Shown here: positions 16,510-25,923 of the stretch, piece by piece
Layout: every line of letters begins with the position of its first letter
How positions within the stretch are numbered: the first letter of the stretch is position 1
Assembly (NCBI GenBank): GCA_005502805.1
Contig: SCMY01000016.1
Span: 62,001 to 126,000, forward strand
Source of the DNA: Rhizobiales bacterium 2SD
GTDB taxonomy: Bacteria; Pseudomonadota; Alphaproteobacteria; Rhizobiales; Beijerinckiaceae
Direction of reading: 5' to 3'
Length of the DNA: 64,000 nt
Position numbers and translations under genes: made by a program
The notes under the pieces: generated by a model
The model's input: the letters and a program-made list of their open reading frames with translations, nothing else
Told to the model about the DNA's origin: nothing
The model's database searches: none

Positions 16510-17696
16510 GCGAGAGGCTTCTCGTCACCTTCAATGCCGGCTCCTCAACGGTGAAGATCGGCCTGTTCGCGCTGATGGAAACAGGGCCGAAGCGGGTGGG
16601 TAAGGGCGTAATCGACTTCCGTGAGCCGCCGCTGCGCTTCCGGCTGATCGAAGGACCCGACACCTTCGATATCGCTCTTGAAGCGAATCCCGGCGCCGTG
16701 CTCGACATCGTGCTGGGCGAGGCATTCCGGCGACTCTCCTGGCATTTCGACCTCGGTAGCGTCGTCGCGATGGGCCACCGCATCGTCCATGGCGGCGATA
16801 GCTTTGGCGGCCCCGTCCGGGTCGACGATGCCGTCCTGACGGCCCTTGAGACGCTAGTGCCGCTGGCGCCGCTCCATCAGCCGCAAGGGCTCGGGTTAAT
16901 CCGAGCGATCCGCAATCTGCGCCCTGAGCTTCCACAGACGGCGTCCTTCGATACGGCGTTCCACCGGACCCATGCCGATATTGTGCGCCGCTTCGCCATC
17001 CCTCGCGCCATGCATGACCAGGGCATCAGGTGCTACGGTTTCCATGGCCTGTCCTATCGCTTCATCGCCGGCGAACTGGCGCGCCGCGAGCCGGCGCTCG
17101 CCAGAGGCCGCATCGTGGTTGCACATCTTGGCAGCGGCGCCAGCCTCTGCGGGCTGGAAGGTGGCGTCAGTCGCGATACCTCGATGGGCTTCTCGGCGCT
17201 CGACGGCATCCCGATGGCGACGCGCTGCGGAGCGCTCGATCCCGGCGTCCTGCTGCATCTGCTCGCGGAGGGCTACGATGCCGGCCGGCTGGAGGACCTG
17301 CTCTATCGCCGCAGCGGCCTGCTCGGTGTTTCCGGTATCAGCGCCGACAGCCGCGATCTCATCGACAGCGACAGGCCAGAAGCACGCGAGGCGCTCGATC
17401 TGTTCTGCTTCCGCATCGCGGGGGAAATCGGCCGGCTCGCGGTGACGCTGGGCGGGCTCGATGCGATCGTTTTCACGGCCGGCATCGGCGAGCATCAGCC
17501 CCCGATCCGCGCGGCCGTGGCGGAACGGCTGCAGTGGCTTGGCCTCGAACTCGACGAGGCCGCCAATGCCGCCAACGCGACGCGGATCAGCCGGGCCGAT
17601 GCTCGTGTCGCAGCTTTCGTGATCCCGACCGACGAGGAAGCGGTCATCGCCGAGGATGCACTTGCAGTGGTTCAAACGGGCGGACGATCCGCCTGA
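16506..17696 (+). CDS. ackA: Acetate kinase
   Basis: The protein has 396 residues, full family length. It interconverts acetyl phosphate plus ADP and acetate plus ATP in the cytosol. Visible motifs are the N-terminal FNAGSSTVKIGLF, GHRIVHGGDSF, FDTAFH (with the phosphate-contact His), HLGSGASLCGL and FTAGIGEH near the C-terminus, so the ASKHA-fold active site appears intact. Its ATG lies inside the pta stop. With phosphoketolase it completes a short ATP-yielding route from pentose phosphate to acetate. Confidence 0.95.
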   Translation: MSERLLVTFNAGSSTVKIGLFALMETGPKRVGKGVIDFREPPLRFRLIEGPDTFDIALEANPGAVLDIVLGEAFRRLSWHFDLGSVVAMGHRIVHGGDSFGGPVRVDDAVLTALETLVPLAPLHQPQGLGLIRAIRNLRPELPQTASFDTAFHRTHADIVRRFAIPRAMHDQGIRCYGFHGLSYRFIAGELARREPALARGRIVVAHLGSGASLCGLEGGVSRDTSMGFSALDGIPMATRCGALDPGVLLHLLAEGYDAGRLEDLLYRRSGLLGVSGISADSRDLIDSDRPEAREALDLFCFRIAGEIGRLAVTLGGLDAIVFTAGIGEHQPPIRAAVAERLQWLGLELDEAANAANATRISRADARVAAFVIPTDEEAVIAEDALAVVQTGGRSA

Positions 17697-17729
17697 GTTG
17701 AGCGGCGAATGCCCGCTCGGCCTGACTTC

Positions 17730-17930
17730 GGGGCATGCACTCGGATCGGCTTCGGATAGCCCAGTTTCGCGCAGATCTTCTCCAGCGTGGCGACGACATC
17801 CTGGGCCCGGTAGCTGAAGTGCCGATCGACGGTCGGCGAAGAGCGCGAGAAAGTGTCGACCACCGTCAACACCCGGATCTTGCGACCTGTGACGAGCTGG
17901 TCATGGACAAAATCCGTCTGCCGAGATCCT
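17730..17930 (-). mobile_element. Fragment of IS3-family transposase (integrase core)
   Basis: On the minus strand the frame 17672-17971 contains DFVHDQLVTGRKIRVLTVVD followed by TFSRSSPTVDRHFSYRAQDV and GYPKPIRV. This is the conserved stretch of IS3-family OrfB around the first catalytic Asp of the DDE integrase domain. Both the N-terminal half and the region with the second Asp and the Glu are absent, and the flanking codons are unrelated. It is a dead remnant of about 200 bases. The preserved stretch shows that an IS element once stood at this junction. Confidence 0.8.
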
Positions 17931-17972
17931 AATGGGAGCTTGAACCCGCGCGGGTACGCCCGATTACGCATG

Positions 17973-18248
17973 CTATTGGCGCAATGCAGCTTCGGGCTTC
18001 TGGACCGTTGACGCAGTTCGCAGTTCGTCGCACCAGCCCTTCCATTGCGGAACGGCCTTGGCGAGAGGGCCGCGATGGCTCTTATCGCCGGTTGAGATCA
18101 CCTCGATGCGATCATTGCCGAGCGCCTTCTGGTAGGTCATCAGCAACTGGCCGAGTTCGGTTCGGATCGTCCCCTCCGGCTGCCCGTAGAACGTCCTGAC
18201 CGGCGCCACCCCTCGCGAAGTCCCGCATTGTAGCTGTCGCGGATTCAA
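17973..18248 (-). pseudogene. Gene fragment of unknown function
   Basis: A 91-codon frame carries a coherent, protein-like segment (EGTIRTELGQLLMTYQKALG, then RIEVISTGDKSHRGPLAKAV and PQWKGWCDEL). I do not recognise the family with certainty. The spacing of charged and aromatic residues could fit the C-terminal part of an alpha/beta hydrolase. The first 15 codons look unrelated and have no ribosome site, so this is probably the 3' end of a gene whose start was lost at the island junction. It lies directly beside the IS3 fragment. Confidence 0.4.
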
Positions 18249-18475
18249 TCCACGGTAGGCTCATACTGCATTCACAGTGGCTCGGCACGCATCCATGCAC
18301 GGGCCAGATCCATTGCCATCACTGCTATATTCACGATCACAATCTAACACCCCGAAGGACGCTACAGATTGTGAAAATCATTCGGAAGTCGTAGGGTTCT
18401 GTCACAGGGCACTGTCACAATAAGGTGCCTCTAAGAGACCGAAGCAACTGCGATCTCAAGGGTTTATGCGGAAAA

Positions 18476-18502
18476 CGGGTTCGAATCCCTCCGTCTCCGC
18501 CA
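18476..18502 (+). repeat. 3' end of a tRNA-Ser gene (probable attachment site)
   Basis: GGTTCGAATCCCTCCGTCTC followed by CGCCA is the T-arm, acceptor 3' strand and CCA end of a tRNA-Ser. No matching 5' half (GGAGAC...) or anticodon arm lies upstream, so this is not a working gene. Integrating elements that use tRNA-Ser leave exactly such a 3' duplicate at one end. Confidence 0.7.
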
Positions 18503-18717
18503 CTCCCCTTTTTCATACGACTTGGCTTCGCTCACGACTGCGATGGGGCAGCCGGTCTTGCTGTTGCATTTGAATCTGCGTTTTCACCCGTCGCTACTTC
18601 TGCCTGTGCGAGCGGATGTTCGGCGCCGACCACGTCGGAGAGGCAGGCCGGCGCTTCGACGACGCTGACGCGGGCTTGCGGCGCAGGGCTGACAATGGCC
18701 GCCGGATCGCGCGCCGA

Positions 18718-21700
18718 TCAGAACCGGAAGGCGGCCCGCACCGACCCGGTGTGGTCCGTGTAGCGATCCGCCGCTCGCAGGCTGTACTCGGCCCGTAATT
18801 CGAAGCCGTTTTTCGCCTGCAGCTCCAGACCTGCCGTCAGATTGCCGTAGGTCTTCGGCGCGCCGGTCGTCATCCGGAACGGTGCGATGCCGCTGCCTGC
18901 GAATTCGGCAAGATGCATGCGCGCCGTCCAGCCGCCATTGGCCAGGAAGCTGACGCCGGCGATTGCGTAGGGGCGCAGCGTGATCTCGTTGCCGAGATCG
19001 ATCCGGCCACCGATTTCCAGCCCGGGCGTCACCATGACGCTCGTCCGGCTCGTCGACAGGGCCGCCAGGTCGAACAGGCCGGCGCCGCTCTCGCGATAGG
19101 CCTGCTGGTGGACATAGCTGATGTCGAGATCGGCGAAGGGGCGCAGATACCAGTTCGGGAAGGCGAACTCATAGGCGGCGCGCAACCGGGCGCCGAGATG
19201 CAGGAATTGCGGACTGCTGCGGGCGAGACCGGCGAAGCCGGGCAGGATCACCCGGCGCGCCACATCCGTGTCCTCATAGCCGGCGCGCAGGCCGGCCGCG
19301 AACAGCCAGGGACCCAGCTGGCGCTTCAACGCCAGCCCGCCGCTGACGGTGTGGCTGGTCGCGGATACCGTCCCGCCGTCGGATTTCGTGTCCCCAGTCA
19401 TGTAGCTCAACGAGCCGCCGAGGAACCAGTCGGGTGCGATCTGCTTCTGCGCGCCGATCTGATAGGTCGACATCAGCGAGCGATAGCCGCTGTCGTCACG
19501 CGTTCCGTCGCGATCGACCCGATTGCCCGTCACCCGGCCCCAGACGCACTCGCCTTCGTTGCGCCGCGTGCCGCTGTCGACGAAATAGGGGCAGCTCATC
19601 AGGCTGTTGAAGAAGCTGTAGGCGTGATGCGCCTGAGCCGCCTGACGGCTGTGCGAGGCGTCGTTGGCCATGCCGCCCAGCATGCCGGCATAGCCGGCAG
19701 CATCCTTCAAGCGGGCGAAATGAGTGAACAGCGGCGCCGCACCCTCATTGCCCGAATCCCAGGCTGCCTGCAGATAGCCTCCGATGTGGGCCTTGTCAGA
19801 CGCGAAAGCCGAGGCAGCATTGGCGAAGTTGCCCTGTGCGGACACCGACAGATCGCGCCGGTCGGGGCTCAATTGCAGGGCGTAGGTGATCGGAAGGCCG
19901 TTCAGGTCTCCCGTCTTCGCCGTGAAGCTCTGCGCACCCTGGTCGAAATGCGCGATCGTCAGCGAGCGGCCCTTCAGCGGGTTCTGCGTGTCGAAATCGA
20001 TCTCGCCGCCGAACTGCGTCGCGCCGCTGACCGACAGCACATCGTTCTTTCCGGCCTTGAAATCGAGCCCGAAGATGGTCGTGCCATCAGCTGTCTGCAC
20101 GAACTGCCCGGTCAAGCGGGTGGTGTCGTATTGCCCGTAGACCGGCGCGGTCAGGTCCATATAGCCGGAATTGGTCAGGATGCTGCCATTGCCGCCGAGG
20201 AAGATCGTCGTTCCCGGGCTGAAGTCGCCGTTGTTCAGGAAAGTGCTCGCAGGTGCTCGGGGCGTGTCGACGGCTAAACGGATATCGCCATTGATCGTTC
20301 TGCTGCGTGCGTTCGTCACGTTGGCGGTGCCGGAGGTGACGATCGCGACGCCGCCCCGCGAGGTGATGGTTCCGGAATTGGTGATCGTGGTCTTGCCGGT
20401 CGTGTCCGTCACGATGGCCGCGCCGCCTGCGCTGCCGCCGCCTTGGACGGTCGAACCGCTGCCGATGGTGACAGTGATGTCGCCTCCGCTCACGCCGGTG
20501 GTTCCTCCGGCGCGGCTGATCGCGTGGATACCCGGTGAATTCATACCGTAAGCCGCGACCGTGGCCACCTTGTCGACGGTGATGTCGATCGCGCTGGCAG
20601 CCGCGCCAATGCCTGACGCTTTGCGCGCCATCAGGCCGTGATCGGTGAGAACGCCGCCATCCGCGAGGCTCATGGCGAGGATCGCGGGCGCGTTGGCGCC
20701 ATGCGTGATGACACCACGAGCCTGGGAGGCGTCACCGACACCGATCACGTCGATGACGACACGGCCGCCTGCGCCCGTGCCGCCGGTACCGCCATCCTTG
20801 ATCAGGCCAAGGCCGTAGCTCGCCGAGGCCATGTCGCCGGCGAGGCCGCCGCCGCCGCCGATGCTCTGGGCGAGGACGCCGATCGCGCCGTCGCCGCTGG
20901 TTTGCACCAGGCCATTGATCGCCACGTCGACATATCCGCCTGCGCCGGCCGCGGGGTTCGACGGATTGGCCAGTTTGACGAGGCCGGGCGCAGCCGTCAG
21001 CGCCGCAAGGCCGCCGCCGCCGCCGATGCTCTGGGCCAGGATGCCGATCGCGTTGCGCCCTTGCGTCGTGATCGAGCCGCCGGAGGCGAGCGTCACATCG
21101 ACCTTGCCGCCATCGCCTTTGGCGCCGCCGCTGGCGCCCAATGTCACCGTCGAGGCGACATCGAGAAAGCCGTTGCCGGCGGCTGCAGCGGCGTAGCCGC
21201 CGCCATTGCCAATGCTCTGGGCGAGCACGCCGAACGATGCCGCGCCTTTCGTGGTGATCGAACCGGCGATGTCGGCCTTCACGGTCCCGCCATGGGACGT
21301 GCCCGAGCCGCTCACCGCACCCAGCGAATACTGTGGCGCAAGCACGGTCTGTGCGGTCTGGGGCAGAACGAACACATGTGCGCCGCCGCCATTCGAAATG
21401 CTCTGCGCGACGACGCCGTGCGAGAGGACCTTGCTCGTGGCGATGCCGCCGCGGCTGGTGATCGTGATGTCTCCGCCAGCGCCTGTGGCGCCGTCGGCGC
21501 CCATCTTCACCTGGCCGCTGCCGCCGAGTTCACCGGTCAGGACATTGCCGCCGCCGCCGAAGATCTCGGCGCTCCGGCCGCCGCCGCCGCCGATGCTCTG
21601 CGCCAGGATGCCGGATGAGCCGGCGCCGCCCGTGACGATCGTGCCGTCGTTGTCGATCGTGACCAGGCCGCCATTGCCGCCGCCGCCGCCCTTGCCGCCA

Positions 21701-24700
21701 TGCTGGAAGGTGAGGTTGAGCGTTGCGCCCGCGAGCGAGGGGGCGGCGTGCGCGCCATTGCCACCGCCGCCGCCGATGCTCTGCGCCAGGATGCCGTCGG
21801 AGGCGTCGCCGCTCGTCGAGATGTGCCCGCCGGCGCTGTTGGTGACCTGAACCGTCCCTCCTGCTCCGGCCGAGCCGCCGGAGCCGCCGATATTGACGTT
21901 GACGGTGGCCGAGAGCTTGAACGGCAGGATGTTCCGGAGGGCGTCGAGCATCGGCGTAACGTCGGAGGGCACGTCGAGATCGCCATTCTCCTTGCCGAAG
22001 CCACCGCCGTTGCCGCCACCGCCGCCGATGCTCTGGGCGACGATGCCCGCCGCGGCGTGGCCGCGGGTCGTGATCATGCCGCTGTTGGCCACAGTCACGG
22101 CGCCGCCATCGCCGCCGGCCCCGCCGGAGCCGCCGACGCCGATATTGGCGCCGAAGGCCAACGAGAATTTCTTGAAGCTGGCGGCGTTGCCCACGAACTT
22201 CGCCAGGGTGTCGCCGAGCGCCGTCAGATAGGCCGCCTGCATGCCGGCATAGGCGTGGCCGCCCTTGCCGCCGCCACCGCCGATCGAGTGCGCCTCGATG
22301 CCGGCCGAGCCTGCGCCGGTGGTCGTCAGCGCTCCCGTGTTGGCGACATTGGCGGTGCCGCCATGATTGCCGCTGCCGCCATTGCCGCCGACGGAGACGG
22401 ACATGTTGACGGTGGGCGTGAACTCCGGCGGCCCCCAGGTGCCGGCGTCGATCTTCTTGAGGAAGACGATGAGCTTGCTCAAGGCGTTGACGTCGCCGAC
22501 CAGCGAATTGAACGTGTCTCCGGTCAGGCGCTCGGCATTGCCGCCCGAGCCGCCGCCGCCGCCGTTGCTCTGCGCGAGGATCGCAGCCGCATCGGCGCCG
22601 CCGGTGATGATCGTGCCGCTGTTGGTGACGGTGACCGCGCCGCCGATATTGCCCTTGCCGCCCTTGCCGCCGACATTCACCGCGCCGCTGAGCGTGGGGA
22701 TCGACGAAGCCAGCCCAGCGGCATTGCCGCCCGAGCCGCCGCCGCCGCCGGTGCTCTGCGCCTGCACGCCATAGGAGCCGTCGCCGCGCGTGACGATGCT
22801 GCCGCCATTGCTGACCGTGACGGCGCCGCCGCGGCCGCCGCCGCCGCCCGTCCCGCCGACGGCGACGCTGAAGTCACCGGTGATCTTGGTGGCGACGCTC
22901 GGCGGCAGGCCGGTCAACGGCAACGCCCCGAGGCTGACCACGCTCATCGCATTTCCGCCTGAGCCGCCGCCGCCGCCGACGCTCAATGCTGCGACGCCAG
23001 CGGCGTGGGCGCCGCCCGTCACGATCGATGGCGGAGCGTCTTCTCCCGCGACGTCGACGATATTGTTGATGGTGACCGCGCCGCCATCGCCGCCGGTGCC
23101 GCCCTTGCCGCCGACAGCGGTGGAGACGGCGAGCGAGGCGCCCGTCGCCAGCAGCACGCTGTGTGCGATCGCCGAGCCGCCGGAGCCGCCGCCGCCGCCG
23201 ATGCTCTTGGCGAAGATGCCGGTCGCATTGTCGCCAGCGGTGGAGATTCCGCCATTGTTCGTCACGGTCACGCCGCCGCCCGCACCGCCCGAGCCGCCGG
23301 CGCCGCCGACCACCGTGTTGACGCCGAGCCCCGAGGGATAATTCGGTGGCGCGACGCCGATCGTGAGCTGGTCGGAGCTGGCGGCTCCGCCGGCGCCGCC
23401 GCCGCCGCCGATCGACTGGGCGTCGAGGCCGATGCTGCCGGTTCCGAGCGTCGAGATGATGCCGACAGGGCCATTGAAAATAGTGACGGAACCGCCGGAG
23501 CCGCCATCGCCGCCATTGCCGCCGACCGCCGTCGCGACATTCACCAGCGCGCCGACCGTCGTCATGTCGACGGGGCCGCCCTTGCCGCCGGAGCCGCCGA
23601 TGCTGTGCGCCAGGATCGCCGTGGCCTGCGTACCCTCGGTCGTGACGTTGCCTTCGTTCTCGACCGTCACGCCGCCGCCATTGCCGGTGCCGCTGCCATG
23701 CGCGGCGTCGCCGCCGATGCCGACGCTTACGACCGGAAGCACGTTGACGGAGAACGAATAGGTGCCGCCGGCATTGCCGCCGCCGCCGCCGATCGACTTG
23801 GCGTCGATGCCGGTGCTGCCGGCGCCCTTCGTCAGAATGGTCAGATCCGTGGAGTTGACAACCCGGACGTTGCCGCCACTGCCCGCGGCGCCGCCCTTGC
23901 CACCGATGGCGACGTTGACGAAGCTAACGCCGATCAAACGCGCCTGGTTGGCGTTGCCGCCGCCGCCGCCGATGCTGTGCGCGACGATGCCGGCGGCGTC
24001 CTTGCCGAAGGTCGTCAGGTCGCCCTCATTCCGGACGGTGACGGCGCCGCCATCGCCGGCGGCGCCGCCGCTGCCGCCGAGGCTGACGCCGACGCCATAG
24101 GGAATGCCGGGCGTCGCCAGCGAGCCGCCGCCAAGACCGCCGCCGCCGCCGATGCTCAGCGCCATGATGGCATTCGCGCCATCGCCCGCGGTCGCAATCC
24201 TGGAAGGCTTGCCTTGCGCTCCAAGGGGCGATTTCTGGGTGATCGACACCACGCCGCCGCTGCCGGCATTGCCACCCTTGCCGCCGATCGAGACGATGCC
24301 GCCGCTCGCGCTGCCGGCGGAAGCGCCGCCGCCGCCGAGGCTCTGCGCCACGATGCCGTGCCCGCCAATGCCGAAGGTCGAGATCACGCCGCTGTTGGTG
24401 ATGCGCAGGTCTTCTTCGGAGCCGCCGCGTCCGCCGGCGCCACCCTTGGAGTAGATGATGCCGGAATCCGAGCCGCCGGCGCCGCCCAGCCCGCCGGCGA
24501 CGATGGCGTTGATGCCGATCGAATTGACGCCATGCGTCTCGATGCCGATCGCGCTGTCGATGGTGATGCTGCCGCTCGAGCCACCATTGCCCCCGGCTTT
24601 GCCGGTGTGCGGATTGCCAGGATGACTCGATCCGCCATTGCCGCCGCGTCCGCCCGTGCTCGTCGCGAACACGGCATCGACGTCGTCCGAGGTGACGGTG

Positions 24701-25749
24701 ATCAGGCCCTGTCCGAGCGTGAGAACGATGTTGCCGCCGGCGCTGCCATAGCCGCCTGGCGTCTGATAGTCGTTGCCGTGACTGTCCTGCGCGGCGTCTC
24801 CGCCGGCTCCGCCGCGGCTTTCGGCGTAGATGCCATAGCGCTGCGAATGGATCGTGCCGGAGAAATTCAAGGAGATGGTGCCGCCGAGCCCGCCATCGCC
24901 GCCGGTCCGCGGCCAGTCGCCGCCGCCGTCTCCGGCGCTGTCGCCGGCGGTGCCGCCATTGGCGCTCAGGGTGATCGCGCCGTCGCCGCCGCTTCCCGTC
25001 GTCGTCAGCTTGCCGGAGATGGTGGCGTTGATCTGCCCGCCATTGCCGCCCGGTCCCCCGCGCGGATTGTGCTTGACCGGCCGGATCGCGCCGTTGGCGC
25101 CGGTGCCGCCATCGACATTGATCCTGATGCCGCTCGCCTGCGTCGTCGTCGTGATGCCGCTCAGGTCGACGACGACGACACCGCCGGCGGCGCCCGAGCC
25201 ACGGTCGCGGCCGTCATAGTCATTCTCTCCGGCATTGATCGCGGACGGACCGCCGCTGCCGCCGCGGGCCCAGATGTCGATGCCGTAGCCGGCGCTGTTG
25301 GTGACGGTCGTGCCCGTTCCATTGACATGCAGGCCGCCGCCACCGCCGCCATTGCCGCCCCAGCCATAGCTCGGGCGGGAACGGTCGCCCCAGCCGCCGT
25401 CGCCACCATTGCTTTGGATCGTCGCGGCGGCCGCTCCCGTCGCGCTGACGGTGGAGGGCAGCGTGTAAAATCCGCGGTCCGCGTAGCCGCCAGTCTGTCC
25501 GTCGTCGCCCAGATAGTCATTGCCGTGATGGCCGTCGGCACCGCTGCCGCCGGAGACATCGAAGCAGACGCCGCCGGGCAGGGCAGGGCAGTTGGCCAGT
25601 GCAGGAGGCGTCGCGGCTGCGACTGCGGCCGACCCGATCAGGGCGGAGAGCGCGACCCGCGAGACGGATCGGTGGAATTCGCGCGATCGCGCGCGGGCAC
25701 AAGTTCCGCCACGCCTCGCGGCGCGGCTTCCAATGTCGTCTCGCCCCAT
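18718..25749 (-). CDS. Giant autotransporter with glycine-rich repeats
   Basis: The protein has about 2343 residues from ATG at 25749. Alternative in-frame ATGs at 25794 and 25842 are less likely because the second lies within the upstream direct repeats. A long basic N-terminus leads to a signal peptide (VSRVALSALIGSAAVAAATP, ending ALA). The passenger is a chain of about 19 units, each with an SIGGGGG-type turn preceded by GI-A-QS or similar, spaced 70-110 residues. This implies a long beta-helix. The last ~280 residues form the autotransporter barrel (from GECVWGRVTG), ending in AAFRF with the terminal Phe used by the Bam machinery. It would be displayed on the outer membrane, probably for adhesion or biofilm. 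No protease motif is visible. The GAF-LytTR gene lies upstream. Confidence 0.93.
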   Translation of the reverse strand: MGRDDIGSRAARRGGTCARARSREFHRSVSRVALSALIGSAAVAAATPPALANCPALPGGVCFDVSGGSGADGHHGNDYLGDDGQTGGYADRGFYTLPSTVSATGAAAATIQSNGGDGGWGDRSRPSYGWGGNGGGGGGLHVNGTGTTVTNSAGYGIDIWARGGSGGPSAINAGENDYDGRDRGSGAAGGVVVVDLSGITTTTQASGIRINVDGGTGANGAIRPVKHNPRGGPGGNGGQINATISGKLTTTGSGGDGAITLSANGGTAGDSAGDGGGDWPRTGGDGGLGGTISLNFSGTIHSQRYGIYAESRGGAGGDAAQDSHGNDYQTPGGYGSAGGNIVLTLGQGLITVTSDDVDAVFATSTGGRGGNGGSSHPGNPHTGKAGGNGGSSGSITIDSAIGIETHGVNSIGINAIVAGGLGGAGGSDSGIIYSKGGAGGRGGSEEDLRITNSGVISTFGIGGHGIVAQSLGGGGASAGSASGGIVSIGGKGGNAGSGGVVSITQKSPLGAQGKPSRIATAGDGANAIMALSIGGGGGLGGGSLATPGIPYGVGVSLGGSGGAAGDGGAVTVRNEGDLTTFGKDAAGIVAHSIGGGGGNANQARLIGVSFVNVAIGGKGGAAGSGGNVRVVNSTDLTILTKGAGSTGIDAKSIGGGGGNAGGTYSFSVNVLPVVSVGIGGDAAHGSGTGNGGGVTVENEGNVTTEGTQATAILAHSIGGSGGKGGPVDMTTVGALVNVATAVGGNGGDGGSGGSVTIFNGPVGIISTLGTGSIGLDAQSIGGGGGAGGAASSDQLTIGVAPPNYPSGLGVNTVVGGAGGSGGAGGGVTVTNNGGISTAGDNATGIFAKSIGGGGGSGGSAIAHSVLLATGASLAVSTAVGGKGGTGGDGGAVTINNIVDVAGEDAPPSIVTGGAHAAGVAALSVGGGGGSGGNAMSVVSLGALPLTGLPPSVATKITGDFSVAVGGTGGGGGRGGAVTVSNGGSIVTRGDGSYGVQAQSTGGGGGSGGNAAGLASSIPTLSGAVNVGGKGGKGNIGGAVTVTNSGTIITGGADAAAILAQSNGGGGGSGGNAERLTGDTFNSLVGDVNALSKLIVFLKKIDAGTWGPPEFTPTVNMSVSVGGNGGSGNHGGTANVANTGALTTTGAGSAGIEAHSIGGGGGKGGHAYAGMQAAYLTALGDTLAKFVGNAASFKKFSLAFGANIGVGGSGGAGGDGGAVTVANSGMITTRGHAAAGIVAQSIGGGGGNGGGFGKENGDLDVPSDVTPMLDALRNILPFKLSATVNVNIGGSGGSAGAGGTVQVTNSAGGHISTSGDASDGILAQSIGGGGGNGAHAAPSLAGATLNLTFQHGGKGGGGGNGGLVTIDNDGTIVTGGAGSSGILAQSIGGGGGRSAEIFGGGGNVLTGELGGSGQVKMGADGATGAGGDITITSRGGIATSKVLSHGVVAQSISNGGGAHVFVLPQTAQTVLAPQYSLGAVSGSGTSHGGTVKADIAGSITTKGAASFGVLAQSIGNGGGYAAAAAGNGFLDVASTVTLGASGGAKGDGGKVDVTLASGGSITTQGRNAIGILAQSIGGGGGLAALTAAPGLVKLANPSNPAAGAGGYVDVAINGLVQTSGDGAIGVLAQSIGGGGGLAGDMASASYGLGLIKDGGTGGTGAGGRVVIDVIGVGDASQARGVITHGANAPAILAMSLADGGVLTDHGLMARKASGIGAAASAIDITVDKVATVAAYGMNSPGIHAISRAGGTTGVSGGDITVTIGSGSTVQGGGSAGGAAIVTDTTGKTTITNSGTITSRGGVAIVTSGTANVTNARSRTINGDIRLAVDTPRAPASTFLNNGDFSPGTTIFLGGNGSILTNSGYMDLTAPVYGQYDTTRLTGQFVQTADGTTIFGLDFKAGKNDVLSVSGATQFGGEIDFDTQNPLKGRSLTIAHFDQGAQSFTAKTGDLNGLPITYALQLSPDRRDLSVSAQGNFANAASAFASDKAHIGGYLQAAWDSGNEGAAPLFTHFARLKDAAGYAGMLGGMANDASHSRQAAQAHHAYSFFNSLMSCPYFVDSGTRRNEGECVWGRVTGNRVDRDGTRDDSGYRSLMSTYQIGAQKQIAPDWFLGGSLSYMTGDTKSDGGTVSATSHTVSGGLALKRQLGPWLFAAGLRAGYEDTDVARRVILPGFAGLARSSPQFLHLGARLRAAYEFAFPNWYLRPFADLDISYVHQQAYRESGAGLFDLAALSTSRTSVMVTPGLEIGGRIDLGNEITLRPYAIAGVSFLANGGWTARMHLAEFAGSGIAPFRMTTGAPKTYGNLTAGLELQAKNGFELRAEYSLRAADRYTDHTGSVRAAFRF

Positions 25750-25805
25750 CGATCCAGCCCCGAATCGCTTTTTGCGTCGCCACGCGTCCAGCATGGTCCC
25801 ACAGC

Positions 25806-25873
25806 GTGGACGATTGGCAATCGCGGGTGGACGAATCGACACGCTGGATGGACGAACAGCGTGATGGGACGAA
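25806..25873 (-). promoter_or_regulatory. Direct-repeat operator of the autotransporter gene (LytTR-type)
   Basis: Nine-base repeats GTGGACGAT (25806), GTGGACGAA (25827) and ATGGACGAA (25848) are spaced exactly 21 bases apart, and a fourth, TGGGACGAA (25865), follows after 17. Two-turn spacing of 9-bp direct repeats is the hallmark of LytTR-domain binding sites. They end 57 bases before the chosen start codon. Confidence 0.65.
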
Positions 25874-25923
25874 ACATTCTAAACGAATTCTGTCGCAGGA
25901 ACGCTCAAACCCGTGCGCGGTAA

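Larger units (their letters stand above)
17697..18717. other. Gene-poor junction of fragments at the end of the island
   Basis: This kilobase holds an IS3 transposase fragment, a 91-codon gene fragment, an inverted repeat (18337-18345 with 18366-18374), two copies of TGTCACA (18400-18406 and 18413-18419) and the 3' end of a tRNA-Ser. From 18503 to 18717 I see nothing recognisable. Confidence 0.6.

Noticed and set aside
20638..22962. Long plus-strand frames and CRISPR-like spaced repeats within 20.6-25 kb
   Set aside because: The repeats are the SIGGGGG codons of the autotransporter. They vary in sequence and spacing and lack the constant repeat and unique spacers of a CRISPR array.
23005..25923. 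A 972-codon plus-strand open frame opposite the autotransporter gene
   Set aside because: It is alanine- and arginine-rich low-complexity sequence made by the complementary strand of Gly/Ala-rich codons, with no domain or ribosome site. The minus-strand frame has signal peptide, repeats and barrel.
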